Source: Vibrio jasicida CAIM 1864 = LMG 25398 (GTDB taxonomy: Bacteria > Pseudomonadota > Gammaproteobacteria > Enterobacterales > Vibrionaceae). Taken from it: 62,957 nucleotides of DNA. Where the stretch lies: the NCBI RefSeq assembly GCF_000400365.1, contig NZ_BAOG01000019.1, forward strand, positions 1 through 62,957, read 5' to 3'. The position numbers were made by a program, and so were the translations under genes. The notes below the pieces were generated by a model that was given only the letters and a program-made list of their open reading frames with translations, had not been told where the DNA came from and searched no databases. How positions within the stretch are numbered: position 1 is the stretch's first letter; every line of letters begins with the position of its first letter. Of this stretch, positions 56,313 to 62,957 are shown piece by piece.

Positions 56313-58259
56313 ATGACGCACATGAAATTCAACGTAACTGAATTGGCTAAAAGAGTATGCTACGCAGCCGCTTTATGTGCGGTAAGCGTGTCGGCAAACG
56401 CGACGCTGAGCCTAGAAAAGCAGCGTCAAGTCTATGAGCAGGCACAAAATTTATTAGACAAGAATGACATTGATGGCTACTTGTCTATTCGTTCCAAAAT
56501 CGCTGATTATCCACTCACTCCTTATGTGGACTATCGGGTATTTCTGAGGCAATTATCGAGCAAGTCACCACAACAGGTAGATGCGTTTATTAGTGAACAT
56601 GAAGCTTTTCCATTCTCACGTCGTATTCGCGCCCCGTATCTAGATAACCTTTATCGCCAGAAAGATTGGAAAACCATTACCGAGTTCCAGAAAGTTGAGC
56701 CAAGTGGTGAGCGTTATCAGTGTATTTTTTATGTCGCTCAATTAGAACAGGGTAAACAAGTTGCTGCCTTTAAAGGCGCAGAGCACATGTGGCTGCGCGG
56801 CAAGAGTATTGCTGATGAATGTGACCCACTGTTCTCTGCATGGGACAAAGCGGGTGAACGTACAGATGACATGATTTTACAACGCATGTTATTAGCATTT
56901 GATGCGCGTAATGGCGGGCTAATGGCCTATCTGCAAAAGTTGCCTACATCGGCCAAAGCTCAGCAGCAAGCCAAAGCGATGAAGGCATTGTTCGATAAGC
57001 CTGAAAATGTGGCGGAGTTTGCCAAGAAGCAACAAGCGAATGACTTTAATCGAACTCAAGCAGAATTCGCATTAGAGAAACTGGCTCGAAAAAACACCAA
57101 GCAAGCGCAAGATGCTTATGCGACCGTAGTGAAAGGGCAAAAGTTCTCTCCAGAAAAGGCTCAAGCACTGGCGGATTACATTGCGATTCGTTTGATTCGT
57201 ACTGAATCAGATTCATTGGCGAAGTGGCGCGATGACAAAACAAAAACCAGTAAAAACCTACCTCTGATTGAAAGTCGTATTCGTTTATCGATTCAAAATG
57301 GCGACTGGCAAGGGGTAAAAAAATGGATCGCAGTGCTTAATGATGAAGAGCAAGCATCACTTCGGTGGCAATACTGGTTAGGGCGCAGTGAAATCGCATT
57401 GGGTGATGAAGTCGCAGGTAAGCAACGTTTAGCAAAACAGACTGGCCAGCGTAACTTTTACAGTGTGGCCGCAGCGAATGCGATTGGTCAATCGATCAAG
57501 TATCCATCAAGCTCTGTTAAGCTCGATAAGACAGCTATTCAGCCATATCAAAAATCGCTGCTTCGTATTGAAGAGCTGATAGCAACCGACAAGATCGCTG
57601 CGGCGAAGAGTGAATGGACACATTTGCTCCGTCGTGTTGGTAAAGAGGAGAAAACGCAACTTGCCGCTTTTGCCGCGTCTAAGCATTGGCATAACTTGAC
57701 GGTTATTGCGAGTATTCAAGCTCAGATGTGGGATAACATTCCGTTGCGATTCCCTGTCGCGCATCGCTGGTGGTTTAACTTTTACGCTGAGAAACACAAT
57801 ATCGACCCAATCACAATGATGTCTTTGGCGAGACAAGAGAGTGCACTTGATTCTGAAGCGCGCTCTCCGGTTGGAGCTCGTGGTCTGATGCAGATTATGC
57901 CAGCGACGGCTAAGTACACGGCAAACAAGTACAAGCTGAAATATCAAGGTACGCAAGATCTCTACAATGTAGGTAAGAACATTGAAATTGGTAGCCATTA
58001 CTTACAAGGCTTAATGGAGGATTACGATAATAATCGTATTTTTTCGCTCGCTGCTTATAATGCAGGGCCTAACCGAGTAAAAATGTGGCGAGAGCGAACT
58101 CAAGGAAAAGTGGATGCTTATTCCTTTATAGAGGCGATTTCATTTAAAGAGACGCGTGGGTATGTACAGAACATTTTGATGTTCGAAACGTACTACCGCG
58201 ACCTTTTAGGTGTCGACGGTTCGTTCTTGACCCAAGAAGAGATCAATACCAAGTATTGA
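56313..58259 (+). CDS. slt: Soluble lytic murein transglycosylase Slt70
   Basis: A periplasmic enzyme that cleaves murein glycan strands to anhydro-muropeptides, feeding the NagZ/AnmK/MurQ pathway. The 648-aa protein has a signal peptide (hydrophobic CYAAALCAVSVSANA, about 18-32), a long alpha-superhelical doughnut, and a C-terminal SLT domain. Its catalytic Glu is in SLARQESALDSEARS, followed by GLMQIMPATA. GGGGA lies just before ATG 56313; ATG 56322 is an alternative. Confidence 0.95.
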   Translation: MTHMKFNVTELAKRVCYAAALCAVSVSANATLSLEKQRQVYEQAQNLLDKNDIDGYLSIRSKIADYPLTPYVDYRVFLRQLSSKSPQQVDAFISEHEAFPFSRRIRAPYLDNLYRQKDWKTITEFQKVEPSGERYQCIFYVAQLEQGKQVAAFKGAEHMWLRGKSIADECDPLFSAWDKAGERTDDMILQRMLLAFDARNGGLMAYLQKLPTSAKAQQQAKAMKALFDKPENVAEFAKKQQANDFNRTQAEFALEKLARKNTKQAQDAYATVVKGQKFSPEKAQALADYIAIRLIRTESDSLAKWRDDKTKTSKNLPLIESRIRLSIQNGDWQGVKKWIAVLNDEEQASLRWQYWLGRSEIALGDEVAGKQRLAKQTGQRNFYSVAAANAIGQSIKYPSSSVKLDKTAIQPYQKSLLRIEELIATDKIAAAKSEWTHLLRRVGKEEKTQLAAFAASKHWHNLTVIASIQAQMWDNIPLRFPVAHRWWFNFYAEKHNIDPITMMSLARQESALDSEARSPVGARGLMQIMPATAKYTANKYKLKYQGTQDLYNVGKNIEIGSHYLQGLMEDYDNNRIFSLAAYNAGPNRVKMWRERTQGKVDAYSFIEAISFKETRGYVQNILMFETYYRDLLGVDGSFLTQEEINTKY

Positions 58260-58272
58260 GTGAGGTAACTTG

Positions 58273-58575
58273 ATGTCACATGAACCTGAGTACAAAGACT
58301 GGCAACAGATTGTCGAGTTAATCCGTTCAAGTGTGGACAATCAGCAACACGAAATGTTGTTGACCATGCTAATGACACCGGATGAGCGAGAGTCACTGAC
58401 CGCACGCGTTAATATTCTCAACGAGTTGCTAAAAGGTGAGCTCTCACAGCGTCAAATCAGTCAAATGCTTGGGGTTGGTATTGCTACAATTACCCGTGGC
58501 TCTAACGAGTTAAAGTCAAAGTCCGATGTCGACAAAGACAAACTTAAGACATTATTAGAGCAGGGCGCTCAATAA
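58273..58575 (+). CDS. trpR: Trp operon repressor TrpR
   Basis: A tryptophan-activated repressor of trp genes. The 100-aa helical protein has MLMTPDERESLTARVNIL and the HTH in LSQRQISQMLGVGIATITRG. I chose ATG 58273 (GAGGT at 58262-58266) over TTG 58270. The slt-trpR-yjjX order is the same as in E. coli. With aroF-tyrA and pheA nearby, most aromatic-pathway control points lie within 10 kb. Confidence 0.96.
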   Translation: MSHEPEYKDWQQIVELIRSSVDNQQHEMLLTMLMTPDERESLTARVNILNELLKGELSQRQISQMLGVGIATITRGSNELKSKSDVDKDKLKTLLEQGAQ

Positions 58576-58593
58576 TCTTTGAGTTACGGGCAG

Positions 58594-58623
58594 CAAAAAG
58601 GGCGGAATATCCGCCCTTTTTAA
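58594..58623. terminator. Bidirectional terminator between trpR and yjjX
   Basis: AAAAAGGGCGGA-ATA-TCCGCCCTTTTT. Confidence 0.9.
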
Positions 58624-58674
58624 TACGTACTTTACTCGACTATCAGCTTCAGACTCTTAATAAGATCCACATAG

Positions 58675-59208
58675 CTATAGGTTTGCAGGGAAATGTTCAG
58701 GGTTGGTAAAAGGAATCAACGCCAGAATCAAAGCTTGGTGGTAGACCGAACTGCGCGTCAGTTGGTTTTGAGTTAACAGGCCAATTGCGCCACCTTTTTG
58801 TTTGATGTTGTCAGTACCAAATACTTCATCCATTACATCACCCAGTTCATTGGCATGTTCAAGTTTTTCTAGCACTTTTGGTGGTAGCATCAAACTTGCT
58901 GAACGCGACTCTCCACGATGAGTCTCGGATTCAATCACCATCCAAGCAAAAGTAACTTTTCCTTCAATACCCGCTTCTAAACCAATATAGAAATCAGCAT
59001 TCGGCATCTCAGTTTTAGCATTGCGAACACGATTTAAAGCACCTCGGCGTGTTTCATCATTGGTCATTGGCTGGGCTGAAACTTCACTCGGGACACTGAC
59101 TCCGAAAAAGTTAAAACGTTGTTCAGGGAAAGCACTTTGAAAAGCACTCTCTACGGCTTTAATTTTTGCAGGGTTGAGTGAAGCGATAACGACTTTTTGG
59201 TCTACCAT
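58675..59208 (-). CDS. yjjX: Inosine/xanthosine triphosphatase YjjX
   Basis: Hydrolyses non-canonical purine nucleotides (ITP/XTP). The 177-aa protein has [18 protein letters not shown] (nucleotide-binding N-terminus), [12 protein letters not shown] and [12 protein letters not shown], all YjjX hallmarks. It is downstream of pheA on the same strand with a 24-bp gap, so it is probably co-transcribed. It is also next to trpR, as in E. coli. Confidence 0.94.
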   Translation of the reverse strand: MVDQKVVIASLNPAKIKAVESAFQSAFPEQRFNFFGVSVPSEVSAQPMTNDETRRGALNRVRNAKTEMPNADFYIGLEAGIEGKVTFAWMVIESETHRGESRSASLMLPPKVLEKLEHANELGDVMDEVFGTDNIKQKGGAIGLLTQNQLTRSSVYHQALILALIPFTNPEHFPANL

Positions 59209-59232
59209 GATCTTTTTACCTATCGATGTCTA

Positions 59233-60414
59233 TTAACCCAATTTTACTTGAGTGGGTTTTACGTTCTCACTTGGGTAACATCCTAATACTTTCAGGTGTT
59301 TAGTTATCTTGGTGAGCTCATCGAGCACATGCTGCATGGCGGTGGAACCAAGGTGTGATTCTAAATCAACATAGAACATTTCTTCCCATGGGTTACCCAT
59401 GATCGGACGGGACTCTAACTTAGTCATGTTGATACCGAAACGTTGCAGTACTAACAGGGTCTCGACTAAAGAACCTGCCTCTTGAGAGGTAGACATAATC
59501 AATGTGGTTTTTGCCGGTATCTGTGTAGAGACCTCGACAGGTTTACGAGCAACCACAATAAAGCGGGTATGGTTTTCAGTTTGGTTCGCGATGTTGCCTT
59601 GGATCGCTTGTAAGCCATAAAGCTTACCACTGGAAGCATTACCGATAGCGGCGACATCATCACGGCCCAATTCTTGTACCTTCTGCATCGCATCGGCTGT
59701 GCTCGCACAAGATTCGAGTTGAACGCCTTTCATTCTGCTAAGGAACTCACTGCATTGCTGATGGGGCTGCGGGTGAGAGTAAAGCGTTTTGATGTTCTCT
59801 AGACGAATGTCTTTGGTTGCAACAAGGCAATGCTCAATCGGTTGAGTCAGCTCTCCTACGATATAAAGTGTTGTGTGTTGTAGAAGGTCGTAGACTTCGT
59901 TAATTGAACCAGAACTGGTGTTTTCAATTGGTAGAACACCATAATCAGCATGGCCAGATTCAACGGTCTGAGTTACTTCTTTGAAGTGCTCGCAGTTGAG
60001 TTCAATTAGCTCTGTATTTTTACGACTGAAGTACTCACGACTAGCTAAGTGAGAGTAAGACCCTTTAGCTCCTAAGAAAGCCACTCGTGCTAATGGTTTA
60101 CGACTTTGCTGAGGGTTGACTAGGTTCTGTAGATAGCTTTGTTGCAAAAGCACCGAATCTTCGATGATCGTATGGAAAAGTTTGGTGATGTACTGAGCGT
60201 CGAGTTCGTATTTATCACGGCCGTTGGTAATCAGTTTTACTAGTAGTTGTTGTTCACGGACAGCATCACGAACAGGTTTTGACGTTTGGACTTTGCTTTT
60301 TGCTACTTCAATGCTGAGCTTGCGACGTTCAGACAGCAAGCTTAAAAGCTCGTCATCAAGCTCATTCAAACGTAAACGAATTTCATCCAGGGAAATAGGT
60401 TGGTCAGTCATCAA
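59233..60414 (-). CDS. pheA: Bifunctional chorismate mutase/prephenate dehydratase PheA
   Basis: Makes phenylpyruvate for phenylalanine. In 393 aa: AroQ chorismate mutase (about 5-95, IRLRLNELDDELLSLLSERR), the dehydratase domain with FLGAKGSYSHLAS and GVLPIENTSSGSINEVYDLL, and a C-terminal ACT domain with the Phe-binding ESRPIMGNPWEEMFYVDLE, implying feedback inhibition. AAGGAAAG precedes the two ATGs (60414 and 60411). Expression is controlled by the pheL attenuator. Confidence 0.96.
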   Translation of the reverse strand: MMTDQPISLDEIRLRLNELDDELLSLLSERRKLSIEVAKSKVQTSKPVRDAVREQQLLVKLITNGRDKYELDAQYITKLFHTIIEDSVLLQQSYLQNLVNPQQSRKPLARVAFLGAKGSYSHLASREYFSRKNTELIELNCEHFKEVTQTVESGHADYGVLPIENTSSGSINEVYDLLQHTTLYIVGELTQPIEHCLVATKDIRLENIKTLYSHPQPHQQCSEFLSRMKGVQLESCASTADAMQKVQELGRDDVAAIGNASSGKLYGLQAIQGNIANQTENHTRFIVVARKPVEVSTQIPAKTTLIMSTSQEAGSLVETLLVLQRFGINMTKLESRPIMGNPWEEMFYVDLESHLGSTAMQHVLDELTKITKHLKVLGCYPSENVKPTQVKLG

Positions 60415-60426
60415 TTCTTTCCTTAT

Positions 60427-60454
60427 AAAAAAAGCCCCCCGATTTGGGAGGCTT
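60427..60454 (-). terminator. pheA attenuator terminator
   Basis: On the minus strand AAAGCCTCCC-AAATC-GGGGGGCTTTTTTT, 13 nt before the pheA start. Upstream the segment GGTGGAGGGGC can pair with GCCTCCC as antiterminator. The Phe-codon region (TGACTTCTTTTTC) can pair with GAAAGAAAAGTCA as the protector. Confidence 0.85.
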
Positions 60455-60501
60455 TCTGTTTGTTTTTGACTTTTCTTTCACAAACGAGTTAGCCCCTCCA
60501 C

Positions 60502-60549
60502 CTATGGAAGGAAAAAGAAGTCAAAAAGAAACAGGTGAGTCAAATGCAT
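60502..60549 (-). CDS. pheL: Phe leader peptide PheL
   Basis: A 15-residue leader peptide, MHLTHLFLFDFFFLP, with five Phe including FFF near its end, encoded just before the attenuator. Ribosome stalling on Phe codons would favour antitermination. E. coli PheL has the same length and style ([15 protein letters not shown]). The Shine-Dalgarno is weak. The raiA-pheL-pheA order is conserved. Confidence 0.88.
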   Translation of the reverse strand: MHLTHLFLFDFFFLP

Positions 60550-60609
60550 AAATAGTGCTTAATTTGTGAGTGTTTAAACACAATAAGCAAGCAGGCGGGG
60601 AGCGTCAAG

Positions 60610-60638
60610 CAAAAAAATAGCGCCTTACGGCGCTACTT
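60610..60638 (-). terminator. Terminator after raiA
   Basis: On the minus strand TAGCGCC-GTAA-GGCGCTA followed by T7. Confidence 0.85.
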
Positions 60639-60654
60639 CCTCGATCTGGTCGGT

Positions 60655-60981
60655 TTACTCTTCTTCTTCCACTAACTCTGGCTTGCTAGCACGTCGAGCT
60701 TCAGGTTTGTGGGTCAGCTTATTCAATTGTCGTTCTAATTTTTGCTCCACTTCGTTGATAGCTGCGTAAAGATCTTCGTGAGTAGCTGAGGCGATTAGTT
60801 GCCCTTTAGGAACCGTAATAACAGCTTCGAATTTTTTCTGTTTGTTTGGTTCCTCACTGAAAGTTGCTTGGCATCCGATGATGTCTACTTGCCATTTCTC
60901 CAGCTTTTTAAATTTGCTCTCAATATGAGCTCGGATTGCAGAGGTGATTTCGATATTTTTACCAGTGATGTTCATTGTCAT
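60655..60981 (-). CDS. raiA: Ribosome-associated inhibitor RaiA (YfiA/HPF family)
   Basis: Binds the 30S decoding region in cold or stationary phase and silences ribosomes. From ATG 60981 (AGAGGAAAAAC in front) the protein is 108 aa. MTMNITGKNIEITSAIRAHI, KLEKWQ and KLERQLNKLTHKPEARRA match RaiA rather than short HPF. The acidic tail ends ELVEEEE. CRP-like sites lie upstream. It neighbours pheL-pheA as in E. coli. Confidence 0.93.
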   Translation of the reverse strand: MTMNITGKNIEITSAIRAHIESKFKKLEKWQVDIIGCQATFSEEPNKQKKFEAVITVPKGQLIASATHEDLYAAINEVEQKLERQLNKLTHKPEARRASKPELVEEEE

Positions 60982-61046
60982 AAAGTTTTTCCTCTGTTTC
61001 ATCCCTCATGGGTTGAATTCAGATTACCGCTCTGAGGATAAAATAA

Positions 61047-61062
61047 TGTGATATGGATCACT
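61047..61062 (-). promoter_or_regulatory. CRP-like site upstream of raiA
   Basis: TGTGA-TATGGA-TCACT has one mismatch to TGTGA-N6-TCACA and lies 66 bp before the raiA start. Spacing fits a promoter-proximal activator. Confidence 0.6.
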
Positions 61063-61256
61063 ATTTTGAGTGGTTTTTTATGGGTGGGAAGTGAATGTGA
61101 TCTTTCTCAAGAACTGTTTAGATTTCTGTGAAAATTGCTTGTTATCGGATTCGAAATCATTAGATTGGATAAAGTACTGAGCTGAAAACTATCCCGTTTT
61201 TAGGGGAGTTATACGGCCTGTAATTCTAGTTAGTTAAAAATTAACCAGAACAAAGA

Positions 61257-61272
61257 TGTGAATCAGATCACT
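61257..61272. promoter_or_regulatory. Distal CRP-like site
   Basis: TGTGA-ATCAGA-TCACT, again one mismatch. A weaker site (TGTGA-TCTTTC-TCAAG) lies at 61096-61111. All sit in the 347-bp raiA upstream region. Confidence 0.45.
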
Positions 61273-61296
61273 CTTAAAGTGCATAGTAAGTTAGAT

Positions 61297-61338
61297 TCAA
61301 AAACGCCGCTCATGAACTGAGCGGCGTTTTTGTTTTTT
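61297..61338. terminator. Terminator of the MltF-like gene
   Basis: AAAACGCCGCTCA-TGAAC-TGAGCGGCGTTTT, perfect 13-bp stem with T runs. On the minus strand it ends the MltF-like transcript. Confidence 0.88.
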
Positions 61339-61349
61339 TGTTCTCGGTT

Positions 61350-62807
61350 TTATGGCGTTTGGCTTATTTTCTTCAATGGCGTCATGAACACAGGGTCTTC
61401 TGGCGCTAATAAGACGTTGTCCAATGTCTTGGCTAGGTCGAGGCTTTCGAGTTGCTTGTAAATAACGTAGTAGCGGTTCACGTTAGTGACGTATCTGACG
61501 GTCTCGCCTAAGCTACGTCGCGTCACCACTTCTACATTGTGAAACCAAACGTTTGGGTCATAACCTTGTTGCGCGGCGCGTTTGCGCATTCTCTCTATAT
61601 TTCCAGGCCCTGCATTGTATGCGGCAAGCGTTAGGTACAGTTTGTTCTCTTTACTGATTGCTTCATCGCTGAAGTAGTATCGACGTAGAAAGGCCATGTA
61701 CTTCACACCAGCATGGACATTGTTCTCTAAGTTTCGAACGTTTTTGATGTTTACGTTTGGGTCGCTGGCAGTACTTGGCAGAATTTGCATGATGCCAACT
61801 GCACCTCGACTCGATACTAGATTATTGTTAAATCCAGATTCTTGATAGGCCACTGCGGCGATAAGCAGATAATCAAAATCGTATTTCTCTCCATATTTAG
61901 AGAATAAGGAAGAGAGCTTTTCTAATTGCGCGATTTTTTTCGGGTTGAGGGCTTTGTTGAGCCAATTAGTATTATCGATATATTTGCCGTAAATCACATT
62001 GCCCAATAAGGTGCCGGATCTTGATGTCTTGATGAATTTATTCACCACTTTCTTCAACTCTGGACTATCGTGCCTCATTGCCCATGCTATCTCACCGCCG
62101 GTGCGGAGGGGGATTTTGGTATGAGAGCGAATATCATCCATAAAGCTCATCCACAACTTGGCTTTGTGGCTATCAAGAATGATGGCTTTGACATAGCCAT
62201 TGTTGAGCATTCCCACCAATTCGTAGTCTTGTAGTGTTTCTTCTATGAAATGCACAACAACAGGTGGTAAGCCTTTCTTATTAAGTTGTTTGTTTAATGC
62301 CTGAATGCTCTCGAAGTAACTTGAACTGGCACGTACCCATATTTCCTTGCCGCTTAACTGGTCAAGCTTGGTCATCACAGGTGTTTTCTTGTCGGTGATC
62401 ACCCACTCTTCAATTCCCGTAATGGCAGGATCACTAAAATCAACCAATTTCTTACGTGCGTCGGTAATGGTGAGATTCGCAACAACCAGATCTCCCAACC
62501 CTTGTTCTAGGGAAGGAAGCAGCTCATCACGAGATACAGGAATGATTTGAATATTGATCTTAGGTTTGAGTTTGCGTAAATCTCTCTCAAAATGCGCAAG
62601 CAACTCAGCGCCAATCCCTTTTGGTTCACCTCCCTCTATGTAGTAGAAACCCAAATCGGCAGATACCAACACACGCAAGACGTTCTTCTCTTTAATGACA
62701 TCGAGATCACCTGTGTAAGGGGGCTGTCTCAGAGGGGACAACTCTAAAGCAAATGCTGATGCTGAGAGTAACAGTAGAAGTCCTGTCCATAGCTTTGATA
62801 ATGCCAT
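61350..62807 (-). CDS. MltF-type lytic transglycosylase with substrate-binding domain
   Basis: A signal peptide (MALSKLWTGLLLLLSASAFA), a periplasmic substrate-binding type 3 domain (about 35-265, with LVVANLTITDARKKLVDFSD), and a C-terminal SLT transglycosylase domain whose catalytic Glu is in AVAYQESGFNNN, followed by GAVGIMQILPSTA and LAAYNAGPGNI. The architecture equals MltF (518 aa in E. coli). I leave the symbol blank because a paralogue may exist elsewhere. I chose ATG 62807 (GGA 8 nt upstream), not ATG 62819. Confidence 0.88.
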   Translation of the reverse strand: MALSKLWTGLLLLLSASAFALELSPLRQPPYTGDLDVIKEKNVLRVLVSADLGFYYIEGGEPKGIGAELLAHFERDLRKLKPKINIQIIPVSRDELLPSLEQGLGDLVVANLTITDARKKLVDFSDPAITGIEEWVITDKKTPVMTKLDQLSGKEIWVRASSSYFESIQALNKQLNKKGLPPVVVHFIEETLQDYELVGMLNNGYVKAIILDSHKAKLWMSFMDDIRSHTKIPLRTGGEIAWAMRHDSPELKKVVNKFIKTSRSGTLLGNVIYGKYIDNTNWLNKALNPKKIAQLEKLSSLFSKYGEKYDFDYLLIAAVAYQESGFNNNLVSSRGAVGIMQILPSTASDPNVNIKNVRNLENNVHAGVKYMAFLRRYYFSDEAISKENKLYLTLAAYNAGPGNIERMRKRAAQQGYDPNVWFHNVEVVTRRSLGETVRYVTNVNRYYVIYKQLESLDLAKTLDNVLLAPEDPVFMTPLKKISQTP

Positions 62808-62927
62808 GTTCACATCCATGTTGATGGTGAAGGAGAACCTTAAGCATATGTGTCGCTTAAAAAATCATCAAGGTAATGAATGTGGTAACGAGAAAGGATA
62901 AAGCAAAAATAAAGAAGGGGGGAACAA

Positions 62928-62957
62928 AACCGCCACAAGCAAAGCTGTGGCGGTTGG
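62928..62957 (-). terminator. Terminator of a minus-strand gene beyond the window
   Basis: AACCGCCACA and TGTGGCGGTT form a 10-bp stem. On the minus strand it is followed by TTGTTCC. It suggests that a minus-strand gene just past the right edge ends here. Confidence 0.6.

Overview
The window is a contiguous piece of core chromosome from a Vibrio, most like the V. parahaemolyticus / V. alginolyticus / V. campbellii group. This rests on gene order and on protein sequences recognised by eye: VpsR, HlyU, NptA and the runs prfB-lysS-vpsR, fldB-xerD-dsbC-recJ, rpsT-murJ-ribF-ileS-lspA-fkpB-ispH, slt-trpR-yjjX and raiA-pheL-pheA. I see no rRNA, tRNA, CRISPR array, transposase, phage or plasmid gene. 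The only repeat-type element is a possible ~310 bp nonautonomous element after thyA. About 61 genes are called, including three too short for routine ORF calling: a 38-aa ORF before ung, a 34-aa leader ORF and pheL.

Layout. 0-8.5 kb holds a flavin reductase, grcA behind two FNR-like boxes, the repair genes nfo and ung, a hemerythrin protein, an AGCS symporter, yaaA and an alternative oxidase behind an NsrR-like operator. 8.5-21 kb holds srmB, trmN6, brnQ, fldB, xerD, dsbC, recJ, prfB (with its programmed frameshift), lysS and vpsR. 21-30 kb holds a DUF1127 locus, tas, mutH, an origin-like intergenic region that looks like a DARS2 counterpart, then rppH-ptsP-TSUP-lgt-thyA. 30-41.6 kb holds nptA, nhaR, hlyU, rpsT and the murJ-ispH run. 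41.6-46 kb is a pyruvate-sensing module: BtsS/BtsR and a CstA-family transporter. 46-50 kb holds two small envelope proteins and the murein-recycling genes murQ, anmK and nagZ. 50-63 kb holds aroF-tyrA under a TyrR box, an M23 peptidase, a PilZ protein, ettA, slt-trpR-yjjX, the pheL attenuator with pheA, raiA and an MltF-type transglycosylase.

Most notable signals. (1) Upstream of the CstA-family transporter there are ten copies of an 8-bp motif at an exact 20-bp period (45801-45988). They match my recollection of the BtsR half-site, of which E. coli uses a single pair. (2) The mutH-rppH spacer carries three perfect DnaA boxes, an exact IHF consensus and six GATC sites, at the locus that holds DARS2 in E. 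coli. (3) A 34-aa leader ORF before a DUF1127 gene is bracketed by a perfect 12-bp inverted repeat. (4) A 38-aa ORF between nfo and ung has its own Shine-Dalgarno and terminator. (5) DsbC carries a lipobox-like signal.

Start sites were chosen from Shine-Dalgarno spacing and remembered family N-termini. Functional statements come from motif recognition and synteny, with no database search.
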